From Aerobium sp039839275 (GTDB taxonomy: Bacteria; Pseudomonadota; Alphaproteobacteria; Rhizobiales; Rhizobiaceae), in the NCBI RefSeq assembly GCF_039839275.1, contig NZ_JBDOQP010000001.1:682001-746000 (forward strand): a stretch of 64,000 nucleotides of DNA, given 5' to 3'. Below the pieces are notes generated by a model. The model was given only the letters and a program-made list of their open reading frames with translations, ran no database searches and was not told the DNA's origin. The position numbers and the translations under genes are program-made. How positions within the stretch are numbered: position 1 is the first letter of the stretch; every line of letters begins with the position of its first letter. Shown one piece after another: positions 1 to 8,159 of this stretch.

Positions 1-157
1 GGACCTCAAGATCGGCTATGCGCGCGACAATTGGGGCGTTGACCTGAACGTCACCAACCTTTTCGACGAAACCTATGTCGCAAGCTGCCAGACGGCGGTG
101 ACCTGCTCCTACGGCGAAGGCCGTTCCTTCAAGCTGCGCGCGCACGCCACATGGTGA
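1..157 (+). CDS. TonB-dependent siderophore receptor, C-terminal fragment
   Basis: The window opens inside this gene; only the last 51 residues are present (frame from base 2, stop TGA 155-157). The fragment contains VDLNVTNLFDETYV, a typical last-strand segment of outer-membrane TonB-dependent receptors, and ends in RAHATW, the C-terminal aromatic residue expected for insertion by the BAM machinery. It lies 6 nt before a FhuC-type ATPase and heads a fhuC-fhuD-fhuB run, so a hydroxamate siderophore (ferrichrome-type) receptor is the natural reading. The ligand cannot be told from the fragment. Confidence 0.8.
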   Translation, partial: DLKIGYARDNWGVDLNVTNLFDETYVASCQTAVTCSYGEGRSFKLRAHATW

Positions 158-163
158 GGCGCG

Positions 164-955
164 ATGGCTGAAGGCGCGGGCGAGCCGCTCTATCGCGCCG
201 AGGCGCTGTCCTTCGCCGTCGATGAGACGCCGATCCTGTCGCCTCTGGCGCTCGACATCCATGGCGGTTCCATGGTCGGCATCATCGGGCCGAACGGATC
301 GGGCAAGAGTACGCTGGTCAAGCTTCTCGCGCGCCAGCAAGCGCCTTCGGGTGGGGTGCTTACGCTGTGCGGACGGCCTGTCGGCAGCTATGGCGACCGC
401 GAGTTTGCCCGCACGGTCGCCTACATGCCCCAGTTCACGCCGCCTGCCGACGGCATGAGTGTGGCGGAACTCGTCGCGCTTGGGCGGTTCCCCTGGCACG
501 GCGCCCTGGGCCGGTTTTCCGACGATGATCGCGCGAAGGTTGCCAAGGCGCTGCGGCGTACGGACCTGACGGATTTTTCCGAGCGGCTGGTCGACAGTCT
601 CTCGGGAGGAGAGCGGCAGCGCTGTTGGCTGGCGATGATGCTCGCACAGGATACGCGCTTCCTGATCCTGGATGAGCCGACCTCGGCGCTGGACATCGCC
701 CATCAGGCAGAGATGCTCGAACTGGTGCGCGCGCAGACCCGTGAGCGGGGCGTCGCGGCGATCGTCGTCCTGCACGACGTCAACATGGCGGCGCGATATT
801 GCGACGAGATCGTCGCGCTCAAGCGCGGCCGCGTCGCCGCCCGTGGTACGCCGGCAGAACTCGTCACGGCCGAGACGCTCGGCGCTCTTTACGGCCTTCC
901 GATGGGTATCTTGCCGCATCCGGCTACCGGGCAGCCGCTCGGCTACGTCGTCTGA
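164..955 (+). CDS. fhuC: Iron-hydroxamate ABC transporter ATP-binding protein
   Basis: A 263-residue cytoplasmic ATPase that should energise siderophore import. Walker A GPNGSGKST is at residues 42-50, Q-loop Q90, signature LSGGERQR at 146-153, Walker B FLILDEP at 166-172, and the switch histidine lies in VVLHDVN. Length and order match the FhuC/FecE/FepC group. It sits between the receptor fragment and a FhuD-like binding protein (3-nt gap) and is certainly in one operon with them. The choice of FhuC over FecE/FepC rests on the neighbouring double-length FhuB permease. No Fur box can be judged because the operon start is outside the window. Confidence 0.85.
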   Translation: MAEGAGEPLYRAEALSFAVDETPILSPLALDIHGGSMVGIIGPNGSGKSTLVKLLARQQAPSGGVLTLCGRPVGSYGDREFARTVAYMPQFTPPADGMSVAELVALGRFPWHGALGRFSDDDRAKVAKALRRTDLTDFSERLVDSLSGGERQRCWLAMMLAQDTRFLILDEPTSALDIAHQAEMLELVRAQTRERGVAAIVVLHDVNMAARYCDEIVALKRGRVAARGTPAELVTAETLGALYGLPMGILPHPATGQPLGYVV

Positions 956-958
956 GCC

Positions 959-1828
959 ATGTCGATCAGCAGGCGCACGCTTCTTGGCTTCGCGGCGTCG
1001 GCGCTGGCCGGTCCCGGCATCGCCGCAGCGCCCTCTCGCCTTGCGGTCATAGACTGGGCGTTGCTTGAGACCTGCCTTGCGATGGGGGTGGTGCCGGCTG
1101 CGGCGAGCGAATTACGACAGTATCGGCAGATCGTCCGCGAGCCTGCGGCGCCATCGACGGTCGCGGATCTGGGGCTGCGCGGCACGACCAATTTCGAGAT
1201 GCTGCGCCTCGTGGCGCCGGAGTTGATCGTGATCTCGCAGTTCTACGAATATCAGCGACCTATGCTGGAGCGCGTGGCGCCCGTGCTGAGCCTGCCAAGC
1301 TACGAGGCCGGGCGGCCGCCCTACGCATTGCTGGCGGACTCGACGCGGCGTCTGGGCGAGGTGCTCGGTATTCGCGACGCCGCCGATGATTTGATCGCTG
1401 AAGCCGGCCGTGATCTCGCGAACGCCCGGCGCCTGGTCTCCGGTCACGCGGCACGGCCGGTGTTCGTCATAAGTCTTGGCGATTCCCGTCACTTCCGGGC
1501 ATTCGGGGCCGATTCCATGTTCGGCGACGTGCTCGCGCGGCTGGACCTGCGCAACGCCTGGATCGACCCAACCAGCTACAGCGCGGCTGCACCGGTGGGC
1601 ATCGAGGCACTGGCGCGCGTACCCGACGCCGGAATCGTCGTGATCGAGCCGCTTCCACCGGAGGTCGGTCGCGAACTGCCGCGCAACGCGCTGTGGAACG
1701 CGCTGCCGGCGGCGCGCGACGGTCGGGTCGCGATCCTGCCGCCCATCAACCATTTTGGCGGTTTGCCATCGGCACGGCGCTTTGCCGGGCTGATTTCCGC
1801 AGCGCTGCAGAACTGGCCGGCCGCATGA
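959..1828 (+). CDS. fhuD: Iron-hydroxamate periplasmic binding protein
   Basis: A 289-residue class III solute-binding protein. The N-terminus has a twin-arginine type leader (SRRTLLGF at residues 4-11, then an Ala-rich stretch to about residue 24), so export through Tat is likely, as for other FhuD homologues. The mature part has the usual two-lobe content (LAVIDWALLETCLAMGVVPA; GTTNFEMLRLVAPELIVISQF; the closing INHFGGLPSARRFAGLI). It delivers the ferric siderophore to FhuB. It follows fhuC by 3 nt, and its stop overlaps the fhuB start as ATGA. Confidence 0.85.
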   Translation: MSISRRTLLGFAASALAGPGIAAAPSRLAVIDWALLETCLAMGVVPAAASELRQYRQIVREPAAPSTVADLGLRGTTNFEMLRLVAPELIVISQFYEYQRPMLERVAPVLSLPSYEAGRPPYALLADSTRRLGEVLGIRDAADDLIAEAGRDLANARRLVSGHAARPVFVISLGDSRHFRAFGADSMFGDVLARLDLRNAWIDPTSYSAAAPVGIEALARVPDAGIVVIEPLPPEVGRELPRNALWNALPAARDGRVAILPPINHFGGLPSARRFAGLISAALQNWPAA

Positions 1829-3786
1829 GGCGTATGGCGATTGCCCTGTGGGCGGCGCTTGGGCTTCTCGCCACGCTTTTGTTTGCCGTGCGCCTGCATG
1901 CCGGCTGGCCCGGCGCGGACGATCCCCTCGGCCTGCAGCGCGTGATCCTGCTGTATTCGACGTTGCCGCGCGCCGCGGTCGCGATCCTCGCCGGCGCCGC
2001 ACTGGGGCTGTCGGGCTTGCTGCTCCAGCGGGTGCTGCGCAACGCACTCGCCGAGCCGTCGACGCTGGGCATATCGGCCGGCGCGCAACTTGCGATGGCG
2101 TTGGCCACCCTGCATGCGCCGTTCCTGATGGCCTGGTCTCCCGGTGCGGTCGCATTCGCCGGCGGTATCGCGGCGGTGTCGCTGGTCCTCGCGTTGAACT
2201 GGCGAAGAGGACTGGAGCCGGTGTCGGTGGTGCTGGCCGGCATGATGGTCGCGCTGACCGCCACCTCGCTCAGCGGCGCGCTGATACTCGCCAATGGCGA
2301 CTATCTGTTCTCGATCTTTATCTGGGGCGGCGGCTCGCTTGTTCAGCAGAGCTGGGAGCCCACCATCGCGATCGGCGGCATGCTGGCGGTGGGCTATGCG
2401 GTCGCGTTGCTGATGATCCGGCCGCTTTCGGTGCTCGGCCTCGACGACAGCACAGCCAAGGGGCTGGGCGTCGCGGTCAATGCGGGTCGCCTCGGCGCGA
2501 TCGCGCTTGCGGTGGGAATTGCCACCACCGTGGCCTCAAGGGTCGGGGTCATCGGCTTCGTCGGTCTCGCGGCGCCGGCGCTGGCGGGGCTTTGTGGCGC
2601 GCGAACGCTCGGCCAGCGCCTGGTGGCGGCACCGGTGATCGGCGCGATCCTGCTGTGGCTTGCGGACGGCATGGTGCAACTCCTGTCTGGAACGGGCGGG
2701 GAGCGCGTACCGACGGGCGCGGCAACCGCACTGCTCGGCGGACCGCTGCTGCTGTGGATCCTGCCGCGACTGCGGATGATGGAATGGCCGTCGTTGTCGC
2801 AACCTGTCGCGGCCGTGCGAAGGTCACGAAAGCCGTGGCGCATTGTCATGCTCGCCGCAGGCGCGGCCGTCGGGGTGGGACTGGTCGCTGTGATCGTGGG
2901 CAGCGGCCCCGAGGGAATCGAGATAGCGCACGGCGCGTTGCTCGCCGATCTTGCGCCATGGCGCTATCCCCGCATCCTTGTCGCGGCTGCCTGCGGCATC
3001 ATGCTGGCGACAGCGGGTGTGATCCTGCAGCGGCTGACCGGCAATCCGCTTGCCAGCCCTGAAGTGCTGGGCGTCGGGGCGGGTGCCGGGGTTGGCCTTG
3101 TGGCGGTTCTGGCCGCCGACGTTAGCGCCGGGCTAGGGCCGCAATTTGCCGGCGCAGCGATCGGGGCACTCGCGACGCTTTCTCTGGTGCTGTTGGTCGC
3201 CGCATCCGGGCGTTTCGGCCCCGAGCGCATGCTGCTTGGCGGCATCGCCGTCGGGGCGGCCTGCAGCGCGGTCATCACCGCAGTGATCTCGCTCGGCAAC
3301 ATGCAGTCTTACGCGCTGCTGCGCTGGCTGACCGGCTCGACAAGCGAAGCGCAGCCGCTGCATGCGGCGGCCTCGATGGCTGCGGCAATGCTGTTCCTGG
3401 GGCTCGCCGCTCCGGCAGTGCGCTGGCTGAACATCCTGCCGCTTGGAGGCGCTACCGCATCAAGCCTGGGCGTGCCGCTCGCGCGCGCCCGCCTTGCGAT
3501 GATGGTGCTGGCCGCGTTGATGACTGCGACCGCCTCGCTGTTCGTCGGGCCGCTGAGCTTCGTCGGCCTTATTGCCCCGCACCTTGCGCGCCTGATCGGG
3601 CTCAATCGTGCCGTCCACCATCTTTTCGGATCCGCCGTTCTCGGTACCTTGCTTCTGGTCTGCGCAGACTGGCTGGCGCGCACCGTCGCATTTCCCTACC
3701 AGTTGCCGGTCGGGCTGTTCGCCTCGCTGCTGGGAGGGCCCTATCTCGTCTATCTGCTTTCCAGGGGAACGCCATCGCGCGCCTGA
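1825..3786 (+). CDS. fhuB: Iron-hydroxamate ABC transporter permease, double-length
   Basis: The start chosen is the ATG at 1825, which overlaps the fhuD stop (ATGA); an in-frame upstream start at 1693 would lie inside fhuD and is unlikely. The 653-residue product is two fused BtuC/FecCD permease halves, each with about ten hydrophobic helices; both halves carry the ATPase-contact region (GVIGFVGLAAPALAGL and GPLSFVGLIAPHLARL). E. coli FhuB is fused in the same way and about the same length, which supports a ferrichrome-type system over single-domain FecC/FecD or FepD/FepG. Inner-membrane channel for the FhuC ATPase. Confidence 0.9.
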   Translation: MRRMAIALWAALGLLATLLFAVRLHAGWPGADDPLGLQRVILLYSTLPRAAVAILAGAALGLSGLLLQRVLRNALAEPSTLGISAGAQLAMALATLHAPFLMAWSPGAVAFAGGIAAVSLVLALNWRRGLEPVSVVLAGMMVALTATSLSGALILANGDYLFSIFIWGGGSLVQQSWEPTIAIGGMLAVGYAVALLMIRPLSVLGLDDSTAKGLGVAVNAGRLGAIALAVGIATTVASRVGVIGFVGLAAPALAGLCGARTLGQRLVAAPVIGAILLWLADGMVQLLSGTGGERVPTGAATALLGGPLLLWILPRLRMMEWPSLSQPVAAVRRSRKPWRIVMLAAGAAVGVGLVAVIVGSGPEGIEIAHGALLADLAPWRYPRILVAAACGIMLATAGVILQRLTGNPLASPEVLGVGAGAGVGLVAVLAADVSAGLGPQFAGAAIGALATLSLVLLVAASGRFGPERMLLGGIAVGAACSAVITAVISLGNMQSYALLRWLTGSTSEAQPLHAAASMAAAMLFLGLAAPAVRWLNILPLGGATASSLGVPLARARLAMMVLAALMTATASLFVGPLSFVGLIAPHLARLIGLNRAVHHLFGSAVLGTLLLVCADWLARTVAFPYQLPVGLFASLLGGPYLVYLLSRGTPSRA

Positions 3787-3810
3787 GCGCCTCGCGAACG
3801 GCACATGCTT

Positions 3811-3842
3811 ATCGTTTCGCCAATCGTGAAGATGGAAACGAT
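3811..3842 (+). terminator. Weak inverted repeat after fhuB
   Basis: ATCGTTTC (3811-3818) and GAAACGAT (3835-3842) are perfect 8-nt inverted arms separated by 16 nt, followed by TTTCATCC. It lies 24 nt after the fhuB stop in the gap before the DUF805 gene. It could end the siderophore operon, but the loop is long and there is no proper U-tract. Confidence 0.3.
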
Positions 3843-3943
3843 TTCATCCGCTCGCGGTCAACCATAGTGTGAAGACCGATATCATTGCTTCCATGAAAAT
3901 TAACTGCCCATCCTCCAGTATAGACACGTATACGGAGGCAACA

Positions 3944-4480
3944 ATGGACCGCTTGTTTTATCTCTTGTTCGCGTTCGACGGGCGTATCGGTCGTTTGACC
4001 TACCTGTCGGGCCTGATCGTGCAGATCTTCATGATCCTGGCGACGATCGCCGCGCTGATGGTATACTACCATGCCAATCCATTCGGCGCGGTGCCAGACC
4101 AGTCGGTTGCGGCGGGATTGGGGGCGCCGGTCTCATTGTTCGTCCTATGGTCGACACTGGCGCTGTCGACCAAGCGCTTCCATGATTGCAACATGTCGGG
4201 ATGGTGGTACCTGGTCACCTTCATTCCGCTGGTGGGCGCCCTCTGGTGGATCGTCTATATGCTTCTCGTACCCGGGTCCAACGGCGGCAACGACTATGGG
4301 TCCAGACCATCACGAAACGACGGCCGGCGGGAAGAGGGCGAGTCGGTGCCCGGCGGTCGGCTCGGCGGTTTCTCGATCGAGCCTGCAATTGCCGGCAATT
4401 CCATATCCGCGGCGCGGGGCGCAGGACCTCGATTTACAAACGGCCAGCCTGGAACCTTCGGGCGTCGTGGGCTGTCGTGA
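3944..4480 (+). CDS. DUF805 family inner-membrane protein
   Basis: The start at 3944 is chosen because GGAGG stands 6-7 nt before it. The product begins with the family opening (LLFAFDGRIGRLTYLSG), has three to four membrane helices, and keeps the family core KRFHDCNMSGWWYL and the final LLVPGSNGGNDYG. DUF805 (E. coli YhaH/YhaI type) proteins are small membrane proteins of unknown function. Normally they end within a few residues of a YGPDP-like sequence; here a 58-residue polar tail follows with no family resemblance. Dropping one G from GGG at 4298-4300 would restore YGPD, so a frameshift or sequencing error is possible. Confidence 0.8.
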   Translation: MDRLFYLLFAFDGRIGRLTYLSGLIVQIFMILATIAALMVYYHANPFGAVPDQSVAAGLGAPVSLFVLWSTLALSTKRFHDCNMSGWWYLVTFIPLVGALWWIVYMLLVPGSNGGNDYGSRPSRNDGRREEGESVPGGRLGGFSIEPAIAGNSISAARGAGPRFTNGQPGTFGRRGLS

Positions 4481-4555
4481 CGCGGGACGGCACTTCTGCG
4501 TAAAATCGGCATGGGCGTGCATTGACGCCCAACCGCGCCGGCGCGATAGACGGGC

Positions 4556-6262
4556 ATGATCCGTCGATTCTTCAGCTACTACAGCCAATGGAAGGGCCTG
4601 TTCGCCCTCGACTTCTCGTGCGCGGTGCTTGCCGGCCTGCTCGAGCTGGGGTTTCCGCTCGCGGTCACATGGTTTGTCGATGACCTGCTGCCGACGAGCC
4701 AGTGGGGCCTGATCCTTGCCTGCGCGCTCGGCCTTCTGGCGCTCTACGTTGCCAACACCGTGCTTATGGCCGTGGTGGTCTATTGGGGCCACATGCTCGG
4801 CATCAACATCGAGACGGAAATGCGCCGCAAGGCGTTCGACCATCTCCAGAAACTGTCCTTTCGCTTCTACGATGAGAACAAGACCGGCCACCTGCTTGCC
4901 CGTATGACGAAGGATCTGGAGGAGATCGGCGAAGTCGCGCATCACGGGCCGGAAGACCTCTTTATCGCGATCATGACGCTGATCGGCGCCTTCGCGCTGA
5001 TGGCGTGGGTGCATCTGCCGCTCGCGCTGATCACGGCGACGATCGTGCCGGTGATGGCATGGGTGACCGCCCGCTATGGCGGCCGCATGACCCAGACATG
5101 GCAGGCGCTGTACGGGAGGGTCGGCGACTTCAACGTGCGGCTGGAGGAAAACATCGGCGGCATGCGGGTGGTGCAGGCCTTCGCAAACGAGGACTTCGAG
5201 CGGTCGCTGTTCGCGCGCGACAATGCCCGCTATCGGACCACGAAGCTGGCGGCGTACAGGATCATGGCCGCGAGCACCTCGCTGTCCTACATGTCGATGC
5301 GGCTGATCCAGCTCGTCGTGATGATCGCAGGCAGCTACTTCGTCATCGGTGGCGATCTTTCCGCAGGCGGCTTCGTCGGCTTCCTGCTCTTGGTCAATGT
5401 CTTCGTTCGCCCGATCGAAAAGATCAACGCGGTGATCGAGACGTATCCCAAGGGCATCGCCGGTTTCCAGCGGTACCTGGCGCTGCTGGATACCGAGCCC
5501 GACGTCAGCGACGGACCCGGCGCGCGTGCGGTGGAAAGTCTCAAGGGCGACATCACCTATAGGGGCGTTGGTTTCGGCTACGATGCCGACCGCCCGGTGC
5601 TGCAGAATGTCGATCTCGACATCAATGCCGGCGAAACGATTGCGTTTGTTGGTCCGTCGGGCGCCGGGAAAACGACGCTATGCTCGCTGCTGCCACGGTT
5701 CTATGAAGTGCAGCACGGCACGATCTGCATTGACGGCATCGACGTGCGCAACATGACGCTGGCTTCCTTGCGGGCACAGATCGGCATCGTGCAGCAGGAC
5801 GTGTTCCTGTTCGGCGGATCGATCCGTGCGAATATCGCCTATGGGCGGCTCGACGCCAGCGATGAGGAGATCGAGCAGGCCGCAAAGCGTGCCCGCCTGG
5901 ACTCGCTGATCGAGTCCTTGCCCGAGGGCCTCGACACGGTGATCGGCGAGCGGGGGGTGAAGCTCTCCGGCGGGCAGAAGCAGCGGCTTTCGATCGCACG
6001 GATATTCCTTAAGAATCCGCCCATCCTGATCCTCGACGAGGCGACGTCGTCGCTCGACACCCAGACCGAACGTGAAATCCAGCGGTCTCTCGCCGAACTG
6101 GCGGAAGGCCGCACGACGCTCGTCATCGCCCATCGGCTCGCGACCATCCGCAGTGCGGACCGCATCGTGGTCATAGACAAGTCCGGTGTCGTCGAAGAGG
6201 GTGCGCACGACCAATTGATCAAGCGCGGGGGCGTCTACAGCCTCCTGCACGCGGTCGGCTGA
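4556..6262 (+). CDS. ABC exporter, fused membrane and ATPase domains
   Basis: A 568-residue half-transporter of the MsbA/MdlB type, expected to dimerise. Six hydrophobic helices fill the first ~300 residues. The C-terminal nucleotide-binding domain has Walker A GPSGAGKTT (366-374), signature LSGGQKQR (470-477), Walker B ILILDEA with the catalytic Glu (about 489-495), and the switch His in LVIAHR. Exporters of lipids, peptides or drugs share this plan, and the substrate cannot be read from the sequence. Its position just after siderophore uptake genes makes siderophore export or recycling conceivable, but this is inference only. Confidence 0.85.
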   Translation: MIRRFFSYYSQWKGLFALDFSCAVLAGLLELGFPLAVTWFVDDLLPTSQWGLILACALGLLALYVANTVLMAVVVYWGHMLGINIETEMRRKAFDHLQKLSFRFYDENKTGHLLARMTKDLEEIGEVAHHGPEDLFIAIMTLIGAFALMAWVHLPLALITATIVPVMAWVTARYGGRMTQTWQALYGRVGDFNVRLEENIGGMRVVQAFANEDFERSLFARDNARYRTTKLAAYRIMAASTSLSYMSMRLIQLVVMIAGSYFVIGGDLSAGGFVGFLLLVNVFVRPIEKINAVIETYPKGIAGFQRYLALLDTEPDVSDGPGARAVESLKGDITYRGVGFGYDADRPVLQNVDLDINAGETIAFVGPSGAGKTTLCSLLPRFYEVQHGTICIDGIDVRNMTLASLRAQIGIVQQDVFLFGGSIRANIAYGRLDASDEEIEQAAKRARLDSLIESLPEGLDTVIGERGVKLSGGQKQRLSIARIFLKNPPILILDEATSSLDTQTEREIQRSLAELAEGRTTLVIAHRLATIRSADRIVVIDKSGVVEEGAHDQLIKRGGVYSLLHAVG

Positions 6263-6274
6263 TGATCTGATTTC

Positions 6275-6859
6275 CTAGCAGTCCGCGCTTGCCATCTCGT
6301 CTTCGTCGGGCGCGGTCGGGGTCACCGCCGCGTCTTCGTCCGGCTCGGAAGGCGCCTGAGGCCCTTGGATCGCAGTCTCGCCGCTGATCGGGTCGAGACC
6401 AGACGCGACCTGCGGATGATTTTGCTGCGGCGAGGAGTCAAGCTCCTCCGACTGGCTGGTGCCGATATCTGAGCCGCCGAGCCCGCCGGTCCAGCCGGTG
6501 GAGCCGGATCCGCCCGGCGCAGTACCGGAATCTGCACCCGCTACCGGCTGTGTCTCCGATTCCGAGCCTGCGGATTCCACGTCGTCGGTATCTGCCGAGG
6601 CAGTCTCTTCGGCTGACGCCTCGTGATCCGGCGCGGCATCATCCAGCGAATCATGCAGTTCACGGGCCGATTTCGTTGGGGCAACGGCGCTCGACAAGTC
6701 GACGCAGTCGCCGCGCGCTGCGTCATCCATGTCCTGCTGCTCCTCAACCGCCGCAGTCGGCGCGTCATTTCCCGTCGGAGGCGCCGACTGCGCAAAAGCA
6801 AGCGGCGCGGTCATCATCATCGTGCCCGCCAGGGGCAATGCAAACAGGAAGCGTTTCAT
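6275..6859 (-). CDS. Secreted acidic low-complexity protein, unknown
   Basis: A 194-residue protein with a clear Sec signal peptide (MKRFLFALPLAGTMMMTAPL, cleavage likely after AFA near residue 23). The mature part is very rich in Asp, Glu, Ser, Pro and Gly, with no recognised domain; it has one Cys near residue 52 and one as the last residue, which might form a disulfide. The start is preceded by GGAGGAG. It stands tail-to-tail with the exporter gene and just downstream of selD on the same strand (39-nt gap), so it may share the selD transcript. I do not recognise a function; it is probably a periplasmic or surface disordered protein. Confidence 0.65.
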   Translation of the reverse strand: MKRFLFALPLAGTMMMTAPLAFAQSAPPTGNDAPTAAVEEQQDMDDAARGDCVDLSSAVAPTKSARELHDSLDDAAPDHEASAEETASADTDDVESAGSESETQPVAGADSGTAPGGSGSTGWTGGLGGSDIGTSQSEELDSSPQQNHPQVASGLDPISGETAIQGPQAPSEPDEDAAVTPTAPDEDEMASADC

Positions 6860-6898
6860 GCCAGTGCTCTCCTCCGCTATCGGTGGACGATAAACATC

Positions 6899-7969
6899 TC
6901 ACACGGGTTTTCGTTGCTTGACGACCCGTACCCCGGGGGCGCCTGCCTCGACGCAGCCGACGATGGCCGCGCGCGGAAATCCGCTGCCGCGTATGTCGCC
7001 GACGAGTTTCTCGGCTTCCTCGCTGGCCACCGCGACCAGCAGACCACCCGAGGTCTGCGGGTCGGTCAGGAGGTGCCGCTGCCAGTCGGCGAGGTCATCC
7101 GGCAGGGTCACGGCATCCGAATAGCTGTTCCAGTTGCGATGTGACGCGCCCGTCACGCAGCCTTCCTGCGCGAGGGCGGCGGCTTCGTCCAGCAAAGGCA
7201 GCGCTTCCAGGTAGAGTTGGACGCTCGCGCCAGCGCCGCGCGACATTTCGAGGGAATGGCCGAGAATGCCGAAACCGGTGACGTCGGTGACCGCGCTGAC
7301 GGCCGCGTTGGCGGCCAGTCGCGGGCCGATGCGATTGAGCAAGGTGGTGGAGGCAACCATTTCCTCATAGGCGCGATCGGACAGCCGATCCTTCTTGATC
7401 GCTGCGGAATAGACGCCGATCCCGATGCCCTTGGTGAGGATCAAGGCGTCGCCAGCCCGCGCACTCGAATTGCGTTTGATGCGGCTCGTCGCACAGGTGC
7501 CGATCACGGCCAGTCCATAGACGGGTTCGGGGCAATCGATCGAGTGGCCGCCGGCAACGGGAATGCCCGCTTCGGCACAGATGGAGGCGCCGCCGGCGAG
7601 AATCTGGCAAATGTCGGCTGGATCCATCTTGTCGATCGGCATGCCGACGATCGCCAGCGCGAAGATCGGCGTCCCACCCATCGCGTAGACATCCGAGATC
7701 GCGTTCGTCGCCGCGATGCGGCCGAAAGTATGGGGGTCGTCGACCATCGGCATGAAAAAGTCGGTCGTGGCAATGATCGACGTCGTGCCGTCAAGATCCC
7801 AGACGGCCGCATCGTCCGCCGTCTCGGTCCCCACCAGAAGATTGGCGAAAGGGGCGGAGCGGGGCATTTCGCTCAGCAGATCCTGCAGGACGGCCGGGGC
7901 GAGCTTGCAACCGCAGCCGCCGCCATGAGCAAGGCTGGTCAGGCGTACCTCGTCGACAGGGGCGTGCAC
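6899..7969 (-). CDS. selD: Selenide, water dikinase (selenophosphate synthetase)
   Basis: SelD makes selenophosphate from selenide and ATP, the selenium donor for SelA. The GTG at 7969 is taken as the start: AGGGAGG stands 5 nt before it, whereas the upstream in-frame start (8017) is a TTG without a ribosome site. The product has 356 residues. The N-terminus carries HGGGCGCK: C19 is the active residue (some homologues have selenocysteine here) and K22 the catalytic lysine. The PurM-like ATP-binding core follows (DFFMPMVDDPHTFGRIAA, NAISDVYAMGG, DVTGFGILGH). It is divergent from fdnG, 190 nt apart, and completes the selenocysteine pathway of this island. Confidence 0.95.
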   Translation of the reverse strand: MHAPVDEVRLTSLAHGGGCGCKLAPAVLQDLLSEMPRSAPFANLLVGTETADDAAVWDLDGTTSIIATTDFFMPMVDDPHTFGRIAATNAISDVYAMGGTPIFALAIVGMPIDKMDPADICQILAGGASICAEAGIPVAGGHSIDCPEPVYGLAVIGTCATSRIKRNSSARAGDALILTKGIGIGVYSAAIKKDRLSDRAYEEMVASTTLLNRIGPRLAANAAVSAVTDVTGFGILGHSLEMSRGAGASVQLYLEALPLLDEAAALAQEGCVTGASHRNWNSYSDAVTLPDDLADWQRHLLTDPQTSGGLLVAVASEEAEKLVGDIRGSGFPRAAIVGCVEAGAPGVRVVKQRKPV

Positions 7970-8049
7970 ATAGACCTCCCTAGTGTTGCGGTTACGATAC
8001 TTACCCAACCACGGCAAAACGTACAGTCATCAGAAAAAACAACTTTAAC

Positions 8050-8066
8050 ATGACGCATTCAGTCAT
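8050..8066. promoter_or_regulatory. Dyad upstream of the fdnG promoter
   Basis: ATGAC (8050-8054) and GTCAT (8062-8066) form a dyad with a 7-nt spacer, centred about 20 nt before the -35 box proposed for fdnG; another GTCAT lies at 8026-8030. The position fits an activator site serving fdnG and possibly the divergent selD. No regulator for it is encoded next to the island, so the protein that might bind is unknown. Confidence 0.35.
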
Positions 8067-8078
8067 ATTTTAGTTCTT

Positions 8079-8107
8079 TTGACAGGACTCGGGCCCGGCT
8101 GTAGCAT
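8079..8107 (+). promoter_or_regulatory. Sigma-70 type promoter of the fdnG operon
   Basis: A perfect -35 box TTGACA (8079-8084), an optimal 17-nt spacer and TAGCAT (8102-8107, four of six to consensus) as -10, about 50 nt before the fdnG ATG. It is the only good match in the 190-nt selD/fdnG gap. Transcription from it would read the whole fdn-sel run, since no convincing terminator is seen before 19070. Confidence 0.5.
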
Positions 8108-8159
8108 CCTCGATACCCGGTCTGCTTTGGGCGGCTAGAGTACAGAGGGAGGCCTCTTC

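Noticed and set aside
7900..7969. SelD as a second selenoprotein
   Set aside because: The active residue in HGGGCGCK is encoded by a normal Cys codon, not TGA.
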